DNA of 64,000 bases. It comes from Deltaproteobacteria bacterium. Its GTDB lineage: Bacteria > Myxococcota_A > UBA796 > UBA2385. The stretch spans positions 40,228 through 104,227 of the forward strand of contig JAGYJW010000021.1 in assembly GCA_018401435.1 (NCBI GenBank), given 5' to 3'. Below the pieces are notes generated by a model that saw only the letters and a list, made by a program, of their open reading frames with translations, searched no databases and was not told where the DNA came from. A program made the translations under genes and the position numbers. This document shows, one piece after another, positions 1 through 8,840 of the stretch; the first letter of the stretch is position 1; each line of letters begins with the position of its first letter.

Positions 1-2795
1 CAGGCGCCGGATCGCGGCCGCGTTTCCGGCCTCTCTTGCGGCCTGCAGGGCCTCTTGGCCCGACTCCAGGGCGGCGCGAAGGTCCAGGGTGCCCATGGCG
101 GCCATGGCGAGGGCCTCGGTGGCCTCCAGGAGCAGCGGGCGGGGGCCGACCCCGGCGTCGAGCAGGCGGCCCAGGCCCTCGCGGGCGAGGTTGAAGCGCC
201 CGGCGGTGAGCGCGGCCAGGCCCTGCACCAGGGCGATCTCCACCTGCTCGGGGACTCGGGCCCCAGGCGCAGGGCGGTCGCGGCCCGGCGGGCCTCGTCC
301 AGCAGGCTGCGGGCGCTCTCAAGGCGTCGGCCTGCAGCCGCTCGGGCGCCGGCCAGCAGTCGGGGCAAGGCGGCCCGCAAGGCGCCGGCCTTGGCGAGGT
401 GGGCGCCCACCTGGGCGTCCGGCGCGCCCAGCCGGTCCAAGACGGCGGCGCAGGCGGCGTGGTTGGTGGCCTCGCGGCCCTCTTCGGCGGCCCGGCGCTG
501 GGCGCTCTCCCGCAACATGCCGTGGGCAAAGGACCAGGAGCGTTCGGGGTGGTCCCCGGGGCGGGCCAGGGCGGCGTCCAGCAGGCGCTCCACGAGGTCT
601 TCGGGGGGCTGCACGCCGGCCTCGGCGCAGACCGCGGTCCAGGTGGCGAGATCGACCTCCATATCCAGGGTGGCGGCCAGCTCGACCGCCCGGTAGGCAG
701 AGGCGCCTTGCTCGACGACAATGCGCTCCAGGCGCGCATTCCATGCCTCATGCAGATCGTCGGGCAGGCGGGGGCGGGCCCCGGCGATCAAGGTGTAGCC
801 CCCCCCATCGGGCACCAGCAGATCGCGGCTGGCCCAGTCCCCCAGCAGCTGCAAGGCGAAGGCGGGGTTGCCGCCGGCCCGGCTCACCAGGCCCGTCAGC
901 AGGCCCTCGTCCAGATAGAGCAACCAGCGCACAATCTCGCGAAGCGGGGCTGGGTGCAGCGGCGGCAGCGGCAGGAGCTTTGGGCGCAGGTCGGCGAGGG
1001 CCTCTCTGCGGTCCCTGGCCTCGGCGAGGTCCTCGGTGCGGGCGGTCAGCACCACCAGCAGCGGCAGGTCCTCGAAGTCCAGCAGGCTGCGGATCCAGTC
1101 CAGGGCCTCGGCGGCGTGGGGGGCGTCGTCCACCAGCAGCAGGACCGGGCGCTCGCGAGCCAGGCCCTGCACCAGGCGGTTGAGGGCGGCCCGGCGCTCG
1201 GCGCGATCGCTGTGGCCCTCGTCGCGCAGCCCCGCCAGCTCCAGGAGCGGGAGCAGGTCCACGGGGTCGTGCAGGCCGAGGTGGCGCAGCTGGCGCGCCA
1301 TCAGGTCTCGCGCGTCGTCCTTGGGCAGGCCATGCAGCCCAAAGCGCCGCATCAGCATCTCGGAGATGCCCGGATCGGGGGTGCGGGGGCCCGCGCTCAG
1401 CTCCAGGCGCTCGGCGGCCCCCACCTCGATGCAGCGTTGACCCATCCAGGCGACGAAGCGGGTCTTGCCCTGCCCAGCACCCCCCTCAACCAGAATGGAG
1501 CGTGGGCGCCTGTCTTCAGCGACCTGCACCAGGCAGCTCCAGGCGGATTCGCAGGCCTCGTCCCGCCCCAGCAGCGGCGGCACCCGCAGGCCCAGCAGGC
1601 CCAAACCCGCGCCTTGCAGGGCAGGAGGGCGGAGGTGGCTCTTGCGGTGCCAGCGGCGGTCCAGGGGCGCGGGCTGTCGGGGAGCGGCTTCCAGGCGCGG
1701 AATCAGGCTGGCAGCCCGCCGGGTCGGCGCCGGGTCGGGCTCTGGGTCGGCCGCCAGCAGTTGATCGGAGCCGTCCCAGGTGGGCTCGCTGGTGGGTGCG
1801 GTGGCGCCGGTCTGCTCGCGCCCCGGCCCGATCCAGATCGGCGCGTCCACCATGTCCAGGGTGGTGCTGGAGGTGGGGGCGGTGGGCTCCTGGGCCACCG
1901 GCTGCACGACGGGCTCGGGGGCCTCGTCGGGCAGGGCCAACAGGGCGGCCAGGGCGTCCGCGGCGCAGGCATAGCGCTGGCGGGGATCCAGCTCCAGCAG
2001 GCGGCGCACCCAGGCGCCGAACTCCGGAGGAGCAGCGGCGTGGTCGGGCCAGTAAGGAAGGTTTCCCGTACACTTTCGGCTGCGGATCTCCAGGATCTCC
2101 TGGCCTCGCATGGGGTGGCCCGCGCACAGCTCCCAGCCCACCCAGCCTACGGCGTACAGGTCGGTCCAGGGCCCCAGCTCGACCAGGTGGCCGCCGAATT
2201 GTTCCGGCGCCATATAGAGCGGCGTGCCCGCCATCACCCGGCGGGTGGGGTCCATGCCGTCCTCGGCCCGAAAGGCCAGGCCAAAGTCGGCGAGACGGGC
2301 GGCCGCCAGCCGCTCCTGCGTGCGGGGCTGCTCCATGAAGAGGATGTTGGGGGGCTTGATGTCGCGGTGCACCACCCCCCGGGCGTGGGCGTGGGACAGG
2401 CCCTGAAGCAGGGCCGTGAGCACGGCGCGGGTGTCGGCCCAGCGGTGGGGGCCGGGCAGGCTGGCCAAGGAGGTGCGGGCCAGCTCCATGGCCAGCCAGG
2501 GGCTGCCGGCCCGCAGCGCGCCATCGGTGGCGGCCTCGGTGCGCACATCCACCACGCCCTGGTCCAGCACCACGATGATGTTGGGGTGATCGAGCCCAGC
2601 GGCGGCCCGCACCTCTCGCCGAAAGGCCGCCCGCGCCCCGCCGTCTTCTGCCCGCAGGCTGCCCAGCACCTTGATCGCCACCCGGGTGCCGGTCAGCGGG
2701 TGTTCGGCCTGCCAGACGGCCCCCTGGCCGCCTTTGCCGATCGGACGCCGCAACTCGAAGGCGCCGACGCGCGCGCGGGGGGGGGCATCTGTCAC
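1..2795 (-). CDS. Ser/Thr protein kinase fused to AAA-type ATPase and TPR-like region (3' end cut by window edge)
   Basis: Signalling protein of the PknK-like type: an N-terminal Hanks kinase followed by an orphan ATPase module. Visible kinase features are the Gly loop IGKGGQG (about 19-25), the VAIK lysine (K42), HRDIKPPN (about 143-150, an RD kinase) and DFG at D170. A Pro/Ala-rich linker leads to a P-loop GGAGQGKT near residue 438 and a Walker-B-like LLLVDDAP. A helical, TPR-like C-terminal part runs off the left edge. The start is a GTG at 2795, because the ATG at 2788 is in another frame. The frame breaks at the G run 250-253: upstream of it the helical sequence continues only if one base is added. 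It is divergent from the secreted protein at 2865. Substrates are unknown; the FHA proteins at 32.7-34.9 kb are natural candidate partners. Confidence 0.9.
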   Translation of the reverse strand, partial: MTDAPPRARVGAFELRRPIGKGGQGAVWQAEHPLTGTRVAIKVLGSLRAEDGGARAAFRREVRAAAGLDHPNIIVVLDQGVVDVRTEAATDGALRAGSPWLAMELARTSLASLPGPHRWADTRAVLTALLQGLSHAHARGVVHRDIKPPNILFMEQPRTQERLAAARLADFGLAFRAEDGMDPTRRVMAGTPLYMAPEQFGGHLVELGPWTDLYAVGWVGWELCAGHPMRGQEILEIRSRKCTGNLPYWPDHAAAPPEFGAWVRRLLELDPRQRYACAADALAALLALPDEAPEPVVQPVAQEPTAPTSSTTLDMVDAPIWIGPGREQTGATAPTSEPTWDGSDQLLAADPEPDPAPTRRAASLIPRLEAAPRQPAPLDRRWHRKSHLRPPALQGAGLGLLGLRVPPLLGRDEACESAWSCLVQVAEDRRPRSILVEGGAGQGKTRFVAWMGQRCIEVGAAERLELSAGPRTPDPGISEMLMRRFGLHGLPKDDARDLMARQLRHLGLHDPVDLLPLLELAGLRDEGHSDRAERRAALNRLVQGLARERPVLLLVDDAPHAAEALDWIRSLLDFEDLPLLVVLTARTEDLAEARDRREALADLRPKLLPLPPLHPAPLREIVRWLLYLDEGLLTGLVSRAGGNPAFALQLLGDWASRDLLVPDGGGYTLIAGARPRLPDDLHEAWNARLERIVVEQGASAYRAVELAATLDMEVDLATWTAVCAEAGVQPPEDLVERLLDAALARPGDHPERSWSFAHGMLRESAQRRAAEEGREATNHAACAAVLDRLGAPDAQVGAHLAKAGALRAALPRLLAGARAAAGRRLESARSLLDEARRAATALRLGPESPSRWRSPWCRAWPRSPPGASTSPARAWAACSTPGSAPARCSWRPPRPSPWPPWAPWTFAPPWSRAKRPCRPQERPETRPRSGA

Positions 2796-2864
2796 CGCTG
2801 CTGGCCTCCGTCCATGGCGCGTGGTTTATGCTCCCTAAGCTCCACCCGTCGCCTCGGAAGTGCC

Positions 2865-3584
2865 ATGCGCCTGCTTTTTCTATTTCTCAGCGGCACCCTC
2901 GCCCACGCCCAGCCCGTCGCGACGGGCGATCGCACCAATGCCGTGGTGGGCCTGCCCGCGACCTCGGGCACCTATGTCGTGCGCAACGATCTGGGTCCGG
3001 TCAACGTCACCTGCAGCGACAGCACCCGCGCCTCGGGCAAGGTGAGCTGGTCGATTCCGGGCATGGCCATCGAGCTCAAGACCCTCACCGATCAGATCCT
3101 GCCCGAGGTCACCAAGACCGCCAGCGGCGCGACCCTGACGGTGAAGGCCCCCAGCCTGCCCACCGGCTCAGTGGTTGGCCTGGAGGTCAATGTGCCGGCC
3201 GGGGGCAACTTCACGGTCACCGGCGGCGACGGCGCCGTCGTGGTGGGCGGCTGCTCGGGCACCCTCAACGCCCGCAACCTCAAGGGCGACATCTCTGTAA
3301 ATGGCAACTTCACGGCCTTGGACCTGCTGTCTCCCGAAGGCAACCTGTCCCTGACCTTGGGTGCGGGCACCCTGTCGGTGGCCTCCACGGTGTCGGCGCC
3401 CAAGGGCGACATCACCGTGCAGATGCCCTACTTCAACACCGGGGTGTCGGCGACCGGCGACAACATCACGGTGCAGATGCCCTATCTCACGGCCACCACC
3501 CAGACGGCGACCGTGGTCAAGGGCACCACGGGCAAGGGCGGCGCCCTGTTGACCCTCTCCGGCAGGAATATCCGCTTCCGCTGA
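2865..3584 (+). CDS. Secreted beta-rich repeat protein, DUF4097-like
   Basis: 239 residues with a short signal peptide (MRLLFLFLSGTLAHA, cleavage probably after AHA). The mature part is rich in Thr, Val, Gly and Ser with alternating short beta strands, and two near-identical strands (DITVQMPY and NITVQMPY) lie about 20 residues apart near the C-terminus. This resembles the stacked-strand pattern of DUF4097-type putative adhesins, but I see no catalytic motif. The start at 2865 is chosen because it gives the signal peptide; the frame stays open far upstream, but that stretch is antisense to the kinase gene. It is probably periplasmic or surface located. Function unknown. Confidence 0.75.
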   Translation: MRLLFLFLSGTLAHAQPVATGDRTNAVVGLPATSGTYVVRNDLGPVNVTCSDSTRASGKVSWSIPGMAIELKTLTDQILPEVTKTASGATLTVKAPSLPTGSVVGLEVNVPAGGNFTVTGGDGAVVVGGCSGTLNARNLKGDISVNGNFTALDLLSPEGNLSLTLGAGTLSVASTVSAPKGDITVQMPYFNTGVSATGDNITVQMPYLTATTQTATVVKGTTGKGGALLTLSGRNIRFR

Positions 3585-3590
3585 GGGGGC

Positions 3591-6554
3591 TCAGTCCCCG
3601 CCCTCGGCGCCTTCGTCGGGGGCCTCGGCGCCGGGCTCGTCTTCGTCCTCGGGCCCGTCCTCTGGGGCCAGGGGCAAGGCCCGACCCTTGCGGCCCACCG
3701 TGGCGGCCCGACCGTCCAAGGTGGGGGGCTCGGCCTCGGCGTCTTCAGGGCGTTCTCGGCCTGGACGGATGATGTCCAGCTTGAGGTCGCGGGCGTCTTC
3801 GGCCTTGCGGCGGCTCCAGCTGCGGCGGGGGTCCAGGGCCACCGCCTTGGCGAAGGCGTCATAGGCCTCGGCCCAGCGCTCTTCGGCGAAGAGCGCGTCG
3901 CCGCGGGCGTCTAGCTCGGCGGCCAGGTGGCGGGCGCGCGCGAGCAGCTCGGGCAGGTGGCGGTCCCAGCGTCGGGCCTCGATCAGCGCGGCGATGCGGT
4001 CGGGACCGGGCTCTGCGGCGTCGGCCCGGGCCACCAGGCAGCGGGCCACGGTCCGCCGGCTGGCGGGGGCCTGCGCCTCGGCCCAGTCTGCGTTCTGCAA
4101 GACGTGGCGGGTGGCGTCCTTGTGGCGTTCCCAGGCGCCTTCGCAGTCGCCGGCGGCGGCGAGATCGGCGACGGCGGCCAGGTCGGACGCGGCGGCGGCC
4201 TCGGCCTCGGCTGCCGACACGATGTGGAAGACCAGGCCCGTGTCCAAGGCTCCATCCTTGGTGCGCGTGGCCGGCGCCGGCGGCGCTTGGGCGTCGTCTG
4301 TGCCCTCGGCCGCCTCGTCGGCAGGCAGCGGCGCCTCGCGGTCGGTGCCGGCCTGGCTGCGGTACTCGCCCATGCTGCCCAGCCAGGGCAGGGTCTCGCC
4401 GGACTTCTCGTCGAGAAGCAGCAGGTAGACCTTGTATTCGCCGGTTGGCAAGTCAGCGGGAAGGGGCACACGGAAGCGGCTCTCCACCACCTCGCGGGTC
4501 TTCCATAGCTTGGGGTGGTACCAATCGTAGCCGGTGGGCAGGGCCTGGATGCTGCGGTGGCCTGCGCCATCGTCCAGCACCGCCAGGATGCGGAAGCCCT
4601 GCCGCCGAAAGCCCGCCTGCCACCGGGTGTGCAAGGAGAGCAGGCCGCCCGCGGCGACCTCGGGGGCCGGCAGCCGGGCAGAGACCAGCCGGATGCCGCC
4701 GCCAAAGCGCTGGGCGTCATCGGGCAGGGGGCCGTCCTGGTCGTGCACGAAGATGTCCTTGCGGATGAAGCTGCCCACATGCAGCTTCATGCCGCCGATG
4801 GGGTAGCCCGGGATCTCGATGTAGCGGTCCTTCCACTCCTTGTGTTTGGGGATCTTGGAGGCCCGGGCCCAACCCGAATGCACATGGGCAAACTCGGGGT
4901 TGGCCTCTTCAAAGACATATTCCCGCATGAAGTCCATGTCGAAGTCGCGGTGCCGCGCGATGGGAACATCGACAAGGCCGGCGATGTCGAGGATGCGCCA
5001 GTCAGTGAAGTAGAGGTGGGCCCCCATGTCCACATCGATCAGCGTGACGTGGTCCAGGTCCAGCCGTCTCTGCACCCAGGTCATGTAGCGAACGCGGCGG
5101 TGGATGTCGCGGGTGGCCGTCTCGGGGCTGTTGGCGAAGTCGTTGGCCCAGACCGATTCGGACCCCACCCAGGCCACGAGGGGCAGGCCCAGGAGCACGC
5201 CGCGCAGGGGCAGGCCGGTCAGCCAGCCCTCCGGCACCTTGCCCGCCCAGGACGCCGGCGCAGACAGGCGCCAGCGGTCCAGGCGCAGGGCGTCCAGCAG
5301 CTCGCCCAGGCCGATGGCTAGCAGGGGCAGCAGCGTGGGGGCGGCGAGGTTGAACCAGCGGTGGGCCTTCATCCAGTCGCCCTTGCTGTAGAGCGCAAAG
5401 AAGACGGCGAAGCTGGCGCTGATCCACAGCAGGCCCCGGGACCGCCATCCCGGCCGGCCCAGGGTGATCAGGCCCAGGGTCGCGGTGATGCCGGCGATGC
5501 TCCAGACGCGGATCTCGACCCACTCCCGCTGCACCGGCCGCCACCAGTCCGGCAGGCGGTCCAGCCCCTCGCAGCCATCCCAGCCGATGGTGAGGGCCAG
5601 CCAGGCCGCGGCGACCACCACAAACCAGCGCCGCCAGCCCGCAAAGCCGGCCATGGCCAGGCCCAGCAGGGGCAGCACCCAGCCGACATGGTGGTCTCCG
5701 AACCAGTTGCGCACATATTTCCAGCCGCCGCCCGACCAGTTCCAGGGCTGGAAGCTGTCGCTCTGCAGGGCCAGCTTGGCGTAGTAGGTGTTGGGGAATT
5801 CCCAGGCGAAGTAGCTGTAGCGCCAGAGGTTGTAGGCGAAAAAGGGCAGGATGAAGGCGGGTAACCACCGTAGAGTCGGCGCGAATCGGCGGGTGGCGGC
5901 CGCGTCCAGACCCAGGGCCACCAGGGCAAAGGCCGCATAGGCCACGGCCTCGGGCCGCGTGGCGCTCAGCAAGAAGAAGAGCAGGGCCGACCAGGGGCGG
6001 TGGGCCGTCGCGGCCTCGGCCGGAAGGGGCTCCAGCTCTTGCAGCAGGCGCCGCGTGCCCGCGGCCAGCAGCAGGCAGAAGAGGCTGTTTTCCAGGCCCG
6101 ATGCATTCCAGATCACGAACTGGGTGCTGGCGGCCAGCAGCAGGGGCGCGGCCAGGGCCACATCGTCCCGTTGGCCCGGGCGGGCCCGCCGCACCAGGTC
6201 ATAGGCGATGGGCAGGGTGGCCACGCCAAAGACCGCCCCCAGGATCTTGGAGGAGGTGAAGGTGGGCACCCCCAGGGCATAGAAGGCCGCGACCAGCAGG
6301 GTCCAGGTCGCGTTGCTATAGCCCTCGACCCGCTCGCCCCCGGCAAAGGGCACCAGGCCCTCGCCCATCACCAGGTTCTTTGCATAGGCAAAGGAGATCG
6401 CCGCGTCTTCAATGAAGAAGGGCTGGGGGATGCAGTAGACCAGGTAGTGGACGATATAGCCCAGGCTGATCAGCGCCAGGACAGAGGCGTGCCGCCGAGC
6501 GTGCCCGTCAAGGCCGCTCCACCACCGGGCGAGACGCTGGGGCACCTGGTCCAT
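3591..6554 (-). CDS. GT-C membrane glycosyltransferase (AftB/GT39-like) with C-terminal TPR region
   Basis: 987 residues. The N-terminal half is polytopic and carries the signature of lipid-linked-sugar glycosyltransferases: an acidic pair in the first periplasmic loop (E49-D50 in FFIEDAAISFAYAKN) followed by GERVEGYSNATW near residues 73-84, as in the actinobacterial arabinofuranosyltransferase AftB group. A soluble middle domain follows, then a TPR-like C-terminus (for example GDALFAEERWAEAYDAFAKAVALDP) and an acidic tail. Such enzymes use polyprenyl-phosphate sugars on the outer face of the inner membrane; donor and acceptor cannot be read from the sequence. It ends 6 bases from the convergent gene at 2865. 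The TPR tail is an unusual addition. Confidence 0.82.
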   Translation of the reverse strand: MDQVPQRLARWWSGLDGHARRHASVLALISLGYIVHYLVYCIPQPFFIEDAAISFAYAKNLVMGEGLVPFAGGERVEGYSNATWTLLVAAFYALGVPTFTSSKILGAVFGVATLPIAYDLVRRARPGQRDDVALAAPLLLAASTQFVIWNASGLENSLFCLLLAAGTRRLLQELEPLPAEAATAHRPWSALLFFLLSATRPEAVAYAAFALVALGLDAAATRRFAPTLRWLPAFILPFFAYNLWRYSYFAWEFPNTYYAKLALQSDSFQPWNWSGGGWKYVRNWFGDHHVGWVLPLLGLAMAGFAGWRRWFVVVAAAWLALTIGWDGCEGLDRLPDWWRPVQREWVEIRVWSIAGITATLGLITLGRPGWRSRGLLWISASFAVFFALYSKGDWMKAHRWFNLAAPTLLPLLAIGLGELLDALRLDRWRLSAPASWAGKVPEGWLTGLPLRGVLLGLPLVAWVGSESVWANDFANSPETATRDIHRRVRYMTWVQRRLDLDHVTLIDVDMGAHLYFTDWRILDIAGLVDVPIARHRDFDMDFMREYVFEEANPEFAHVHSGWARASKIPKHKEWKDRYIEIPGYPIGGMKLHVGSFIRKDIFVHDQDGPLPDDAQRFGGGIRLVSARLPAPEVAAGGLLSLHTRWQAGFRRQGFRILAVLDDGAGHRSIQALPTGYDWYHPKLWKTREVVESRFRVPLPADLPTGEYKVYLLLLDEKSGETLPWLGSMGEYRSQAGTDREAPLPADEAAEGTDDAQAPPAPATRTKDGALDTGLVFHIVSAAEAEAAAASDLAAVADLAAAGDCEGAWERHKDATRHVLQNADWAEAQAPASRRTVARCLVARADAAEPGPDRIAALIEARRWDRHLPELLARARHLAAELDARGDALFAEERWAEAYDAFAKAVALDPRRSWSRRKAEDARDLKLDIIRPGRERPEDAEAEPPTLDGRAATVGRKGRALPLAPEDGPEDEDEPGAEAPDEGAEGGD

Positions 6555-6626
6555 CGAGAGGGTCCGTGAGGGGCGGCCAAGGTAGCCCGGGGAGGCCCCC
6601 GTCGCCGTGGGCCGGCCCCCAGGCTG

Positions 6627-7343
6627 CTACATCGTCTTCTTGACGGCGGCCGCTGCGGCCGACTCCTGCTTGGCGGCCATCTGCTTCTTGAGTTCGGCAA
6701 GCTGGGCCTTGGCCGAGGCATTCGCCGTCTTGGCCTTGATCTTTTCCAGCTTGCGATCGAGGCTCTCGCCCTTGATCTCGCCGGCCACATCGGCCTCGGC
6801 GGCCTTCTTGTGGATGTTCTCGCGGATGTTTTCGAGGGCCTTGATGTCGGCGTCGGTGGACAGGCCGTCCAGGGTCTCCTGGATCGAGATGCGAGCCTCG
6901 GCGTTGGCCTTCTTGGCCAGCATCTCGGTCTTTTCGCGCTTGAGCTTCTCGATCTCACCCTGGAAGGCGATGAGGCCGCCCTTGGCCTCTTCGGCCTGGC
7001 CCGAGATCTTCTCGAGCTCGGCTTGCAGGGTGGTGATGCGGGCTTCCAGCTCGTCCTTCTTCTGCAGGAGGATGAGGGCAGCCTCGTCTTCGCCCTCTTC
7101 GACCGCGATGGGGATCTGCAGGTTGACCTCGCCCAGCTCCTTGGTCTTGGCTTCGAGCTCGGTCTGGGTCTTGTTGCGCAGGTAGACGATGCCCGACACC
7201 GCCTTCTTGAGCTCCCGGTGCTTCTTGATGCGCTCCTCGATGGCGGCCTCGTAGACCGCCTCGGGGTTGCGGTTCTCGATGTCGGAAATCCAAAGGCCGA
7301 GGAAGCCCTTCCAAACCTGAGAGAGCCTGTCGAAGAAGCCCAT
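6627..7343 (-). CDS. PspA/IM30 family membrane-stress protein
   Basis: 238 residues, almost entirely alpha-helical coiled coil. It starts MGFFDRLSQVWKGFLG, the amphipathic N-terminal helix typical of PspA/IM30/Vipp1, followed by long Glu/Lys/Gln-rich helices to the C-terminus. Family members assemble into rings or rods on the inner face of the inner membrane and protect it against leakage. No PspBC or PspF gene lies nearby and I find no sigma54 element upstream, unlike the enterobacterial psp operon. The AAA-type sigma54 activator at 52.5 kb is far away. Transcription is divergent from 7493. Confidence 0.88.
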   Translation of the reverse strand: MGFFDRLSQVWKGFLGLWISDIENRNPEAVYEAAIEERIKKHRELKKAVSGIVYLRNKTQTELEAKTKELGEVNLQIPIAVEEGEDEAALILLQKKDELEARITTLQAELEKISGQAEEAKGGLIAFQGEIEKLKREKTEMLAKKANAEARISIQETLDGLSTDADIKALENIRENIHKKAAEADVAGEIKGESLDRKLEKIKAKTANASAKAQLAELKKQMAAKQESAAAAAVKKTM

Positions 7344-7492
7344 CGCGAAATCTCCAGAGGAACCGGGGGGGTGGCTGGTCCGTAGCGCGTCGGCGGCCGG
7401 GCCGGCAAGCGCAGTACCCCTGGCGCGGAGCGGTTATTGCATCGGCGGTCCTGTCCTCGCCCTTTTCGGGCACCCTTGGAGCGCTGACCGCC

Positions 7493-7939
7493 ATGGTCTC
7501 CTTGATGGTCTTTTTCGCCCTGCTGTCCTCGGGCGCTGCGACGGCGGCCGCGCCGGTGGCCCTGGCCGGCCGGCCCTTCCTGGCCTACCCCGGCGACCTG
7601 ATCGAGCTGAATGGCTCTGAATCGGCCGATCCCGATGGGGACGCCATTACGGCATGGGCCTGGTCCCAGGTGGGCGGGCCGGCGGTGGCCCTCGAAGCCA
7701 CCGGGGGCCCGCGCCCACGCTTCCAGGTGGATGAGCCCGGCACCTACAGCATCGAGCTGGTGGTGGGCGCGGGCGGCGAGACCTCGGCCCCGGATGTGGT
7801 GGACATCATCGTGGTCGCGCCGGATGCGGGCAGCCGCTACCAGGCCGAGGCCGGGGGCTGCGCGACACCGGTGGGGGCGGGCGGACTCGTGGGGCTCTTC
7901 TTGGGTCTGTTCGCGCTGATTCCGCGCCGGCGGCGCTGA
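7493..7939 (+). CDS. Secreted PKD-domain protein with Cys-TM-Arg C-terminal sorting tail
   Basis: 148 residues: a signal peptide (to about residue 19, cut near ATAAA), one PKD-like Ig fold (about 22-105, with the hallmark NGSESADPDGDAITAWAW), and a short linker ending in a C-terminal sorting tail. The tail is a GGC motif (Cys123), a hydrophobic segment of about 18 residues and a terminal RRRR. This tripartite tail matches the MYXO-CTERM/GlyGly-CTERM class of protein-sorting signals, which are clipped and often lipidated before surface anchoring. The stop codon directly abuts the ATG of the rhomboid protease gene, so the two are surely co-transcribed. An in-frame ATG at 7502 is an alternative start. 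Confidence 0.8.
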   Translation: MVSLMVFFALLSSGAATAAAPVALAGRPFLAYPGDLIELNGSESADPDGDAITAWAWSQVGGPAVALEATGGPRPRFQVDEPGTYSIELVVGAGGETSAPDVVDIIVVAPDAGSRYQAEAGGCATPVGAGGLVGLFLGLFALIPRRRR

Positions 7940-8803
7940 ATGGCCAAGGCCCGCGAGTCCCGCGCCGTGCTGTGCAGCAAGTGTCGGCAGCTGATCTCCA
8001 ACCAGGAGAAGACCTGCCCCCACTGCGGCGCCTTGCAGCCCGACCTCTTTGGCTATGGCGGCCCGCTTCGGGCCCTCTTCCGCGACTCGCTGGATCCGGT
8101 CAACCTGCTCACCGGCGCCAGCGTCACCCTCTATGCAGGCAGCTTGCTGGGCAGCTTCGAGACCCTGCTCTCGCCGCCCTCACTGCTCGACATTGGGTCG
8201 CCCTCGGGCAAGGTGCTCTACCTGATGGGCATGACGGGCGGCGCGGCCTGGGCTTGCGGCCATCTTTGGACCCTGCTCACCGCCAGCCTGCTGCATGGCA
8301 GCATCCTGCACATCTTCTTCAACCTGCAGTGGCTGCGGGCCCTGGGGCCCATGACCGTGCAGCTGCTGGGGCCGGCGCGCTTTGTGGTGCTCTTTTTTCT
8401 GTCGGGGGTGGGCGGCTTCCTGCTCAGCAACGTCGTGTCGGGCACCCCCACCATCGGCGCGTCTTGCGGCCTCTTCGGGCTCATGGGTGGCTTGATGGTC
8501 TTTGGCTGGCGGCGGGGCGGCACCATCGGCGCGGCCATGAAGAGCACGATGCTCAAATACGCCGCCATCGGCTTCGCGATCAGCTTCGCCATCCCCAACG
8601 TCAACAACTGGGGGCACGCCGGCGGCTTTCTGGCCGGCATGGCCATCGCCTTCCTGATGCCGAAATTCGAAGGCCGACACGAGGGACGCGGCGTGCAGCT
8701 GCTCGCCCTGGCCTTGCTGGTGGCCACGGCGGCGGGCTTTGGCCTGAGCGTCTGGCAGATGTGGGCGCCCTTCCAGAATGGGGGCGCCGTCTGCGCTTCT
8801 TGA
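7940..8803 (+). CDS. Rhomboid-family intramembrane serine protease with N-terminal zinc ribbon
   Basis: 287 residues. The N-terminus holds a zinc ribbon, CSKC...CPHCG (Cys12, 15, 26, 29). About six membrane helices follow. The rhomboid catalytic pair is present: Ser175 in TIGASCGLFGLMG and His226 in NNWGHAGGF. The usual GxSG is GASC here, with Cys in place of the glycine after the serine. The HG and FN residues of rhomboid helix 2 are visible at LLHGSILHIFFN. Rhomboids cleave transmembrane segments, and rhombosortases of this superfamily process GlyGly-CTERM proteins. The immediately preceding gene encodes such a tailed protein, which makes it the obvious candidate substrate (inference). Confidence 0.9.
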   Translation: MAKARESRAVLCSKCRQLISNQEKTCPHCGALQPDLFGYGGPLRALFRDSLDPVNLLTGASVTLYAGSLLGSFETLLSPPSLLDIGSPSGKVLYLMGMTGGAAWACGHLWTLLTASLLHGSILHIFFNLQWLRALGPMTVQLLGPARFVVLFFLSGVGGFLLSNVVSGTPTIGASCGLFGLMGGLMVFGWRRGGTIGAAMKSTMLKYAAIGFAISFAIPNVNNWGHAGGFLAGMAIAFLMPKFEGRHEGRGVQLLALALLVATAAGFGLSVWQMWAPFQNGGAVCAS

Positions 8804-8804
8804 T

Positions 8805-8840
8805 GGCCTGACCCCTTGGCCGCCCCCTCAGGGGCAGGCC
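8805..8840. terminator. Hairpin between convergent genes
   Basis: GGCCTG at 8805-8810 pairs with CAGGCC at 8835-8840, and an inner CCCC-TCA-GGGG stem lies inside. It sits exactly between the rhomboid gene and the convergent lipoprotein gene, whose stop codon lies within it. There is no clear T tract, so it may be only part of a terminator. Confidence 0.4.

Noticed and set aside
399..2860. Very long open frame on the plus strand running into the secreted-protein gene
   Set aside because: It is antisense to the kinase-ATPase gene, has Gly/Gln/Ala-rich composition and no domain. Only its last part from 2865, with a signal peptide, is a believable gene.
7344..7492. Search for a sigma54 promoter in front of the PspA-like gene
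   Set aside because: No GG and GC doublets with 10-base spacing and flanking consensus were found in the gap.
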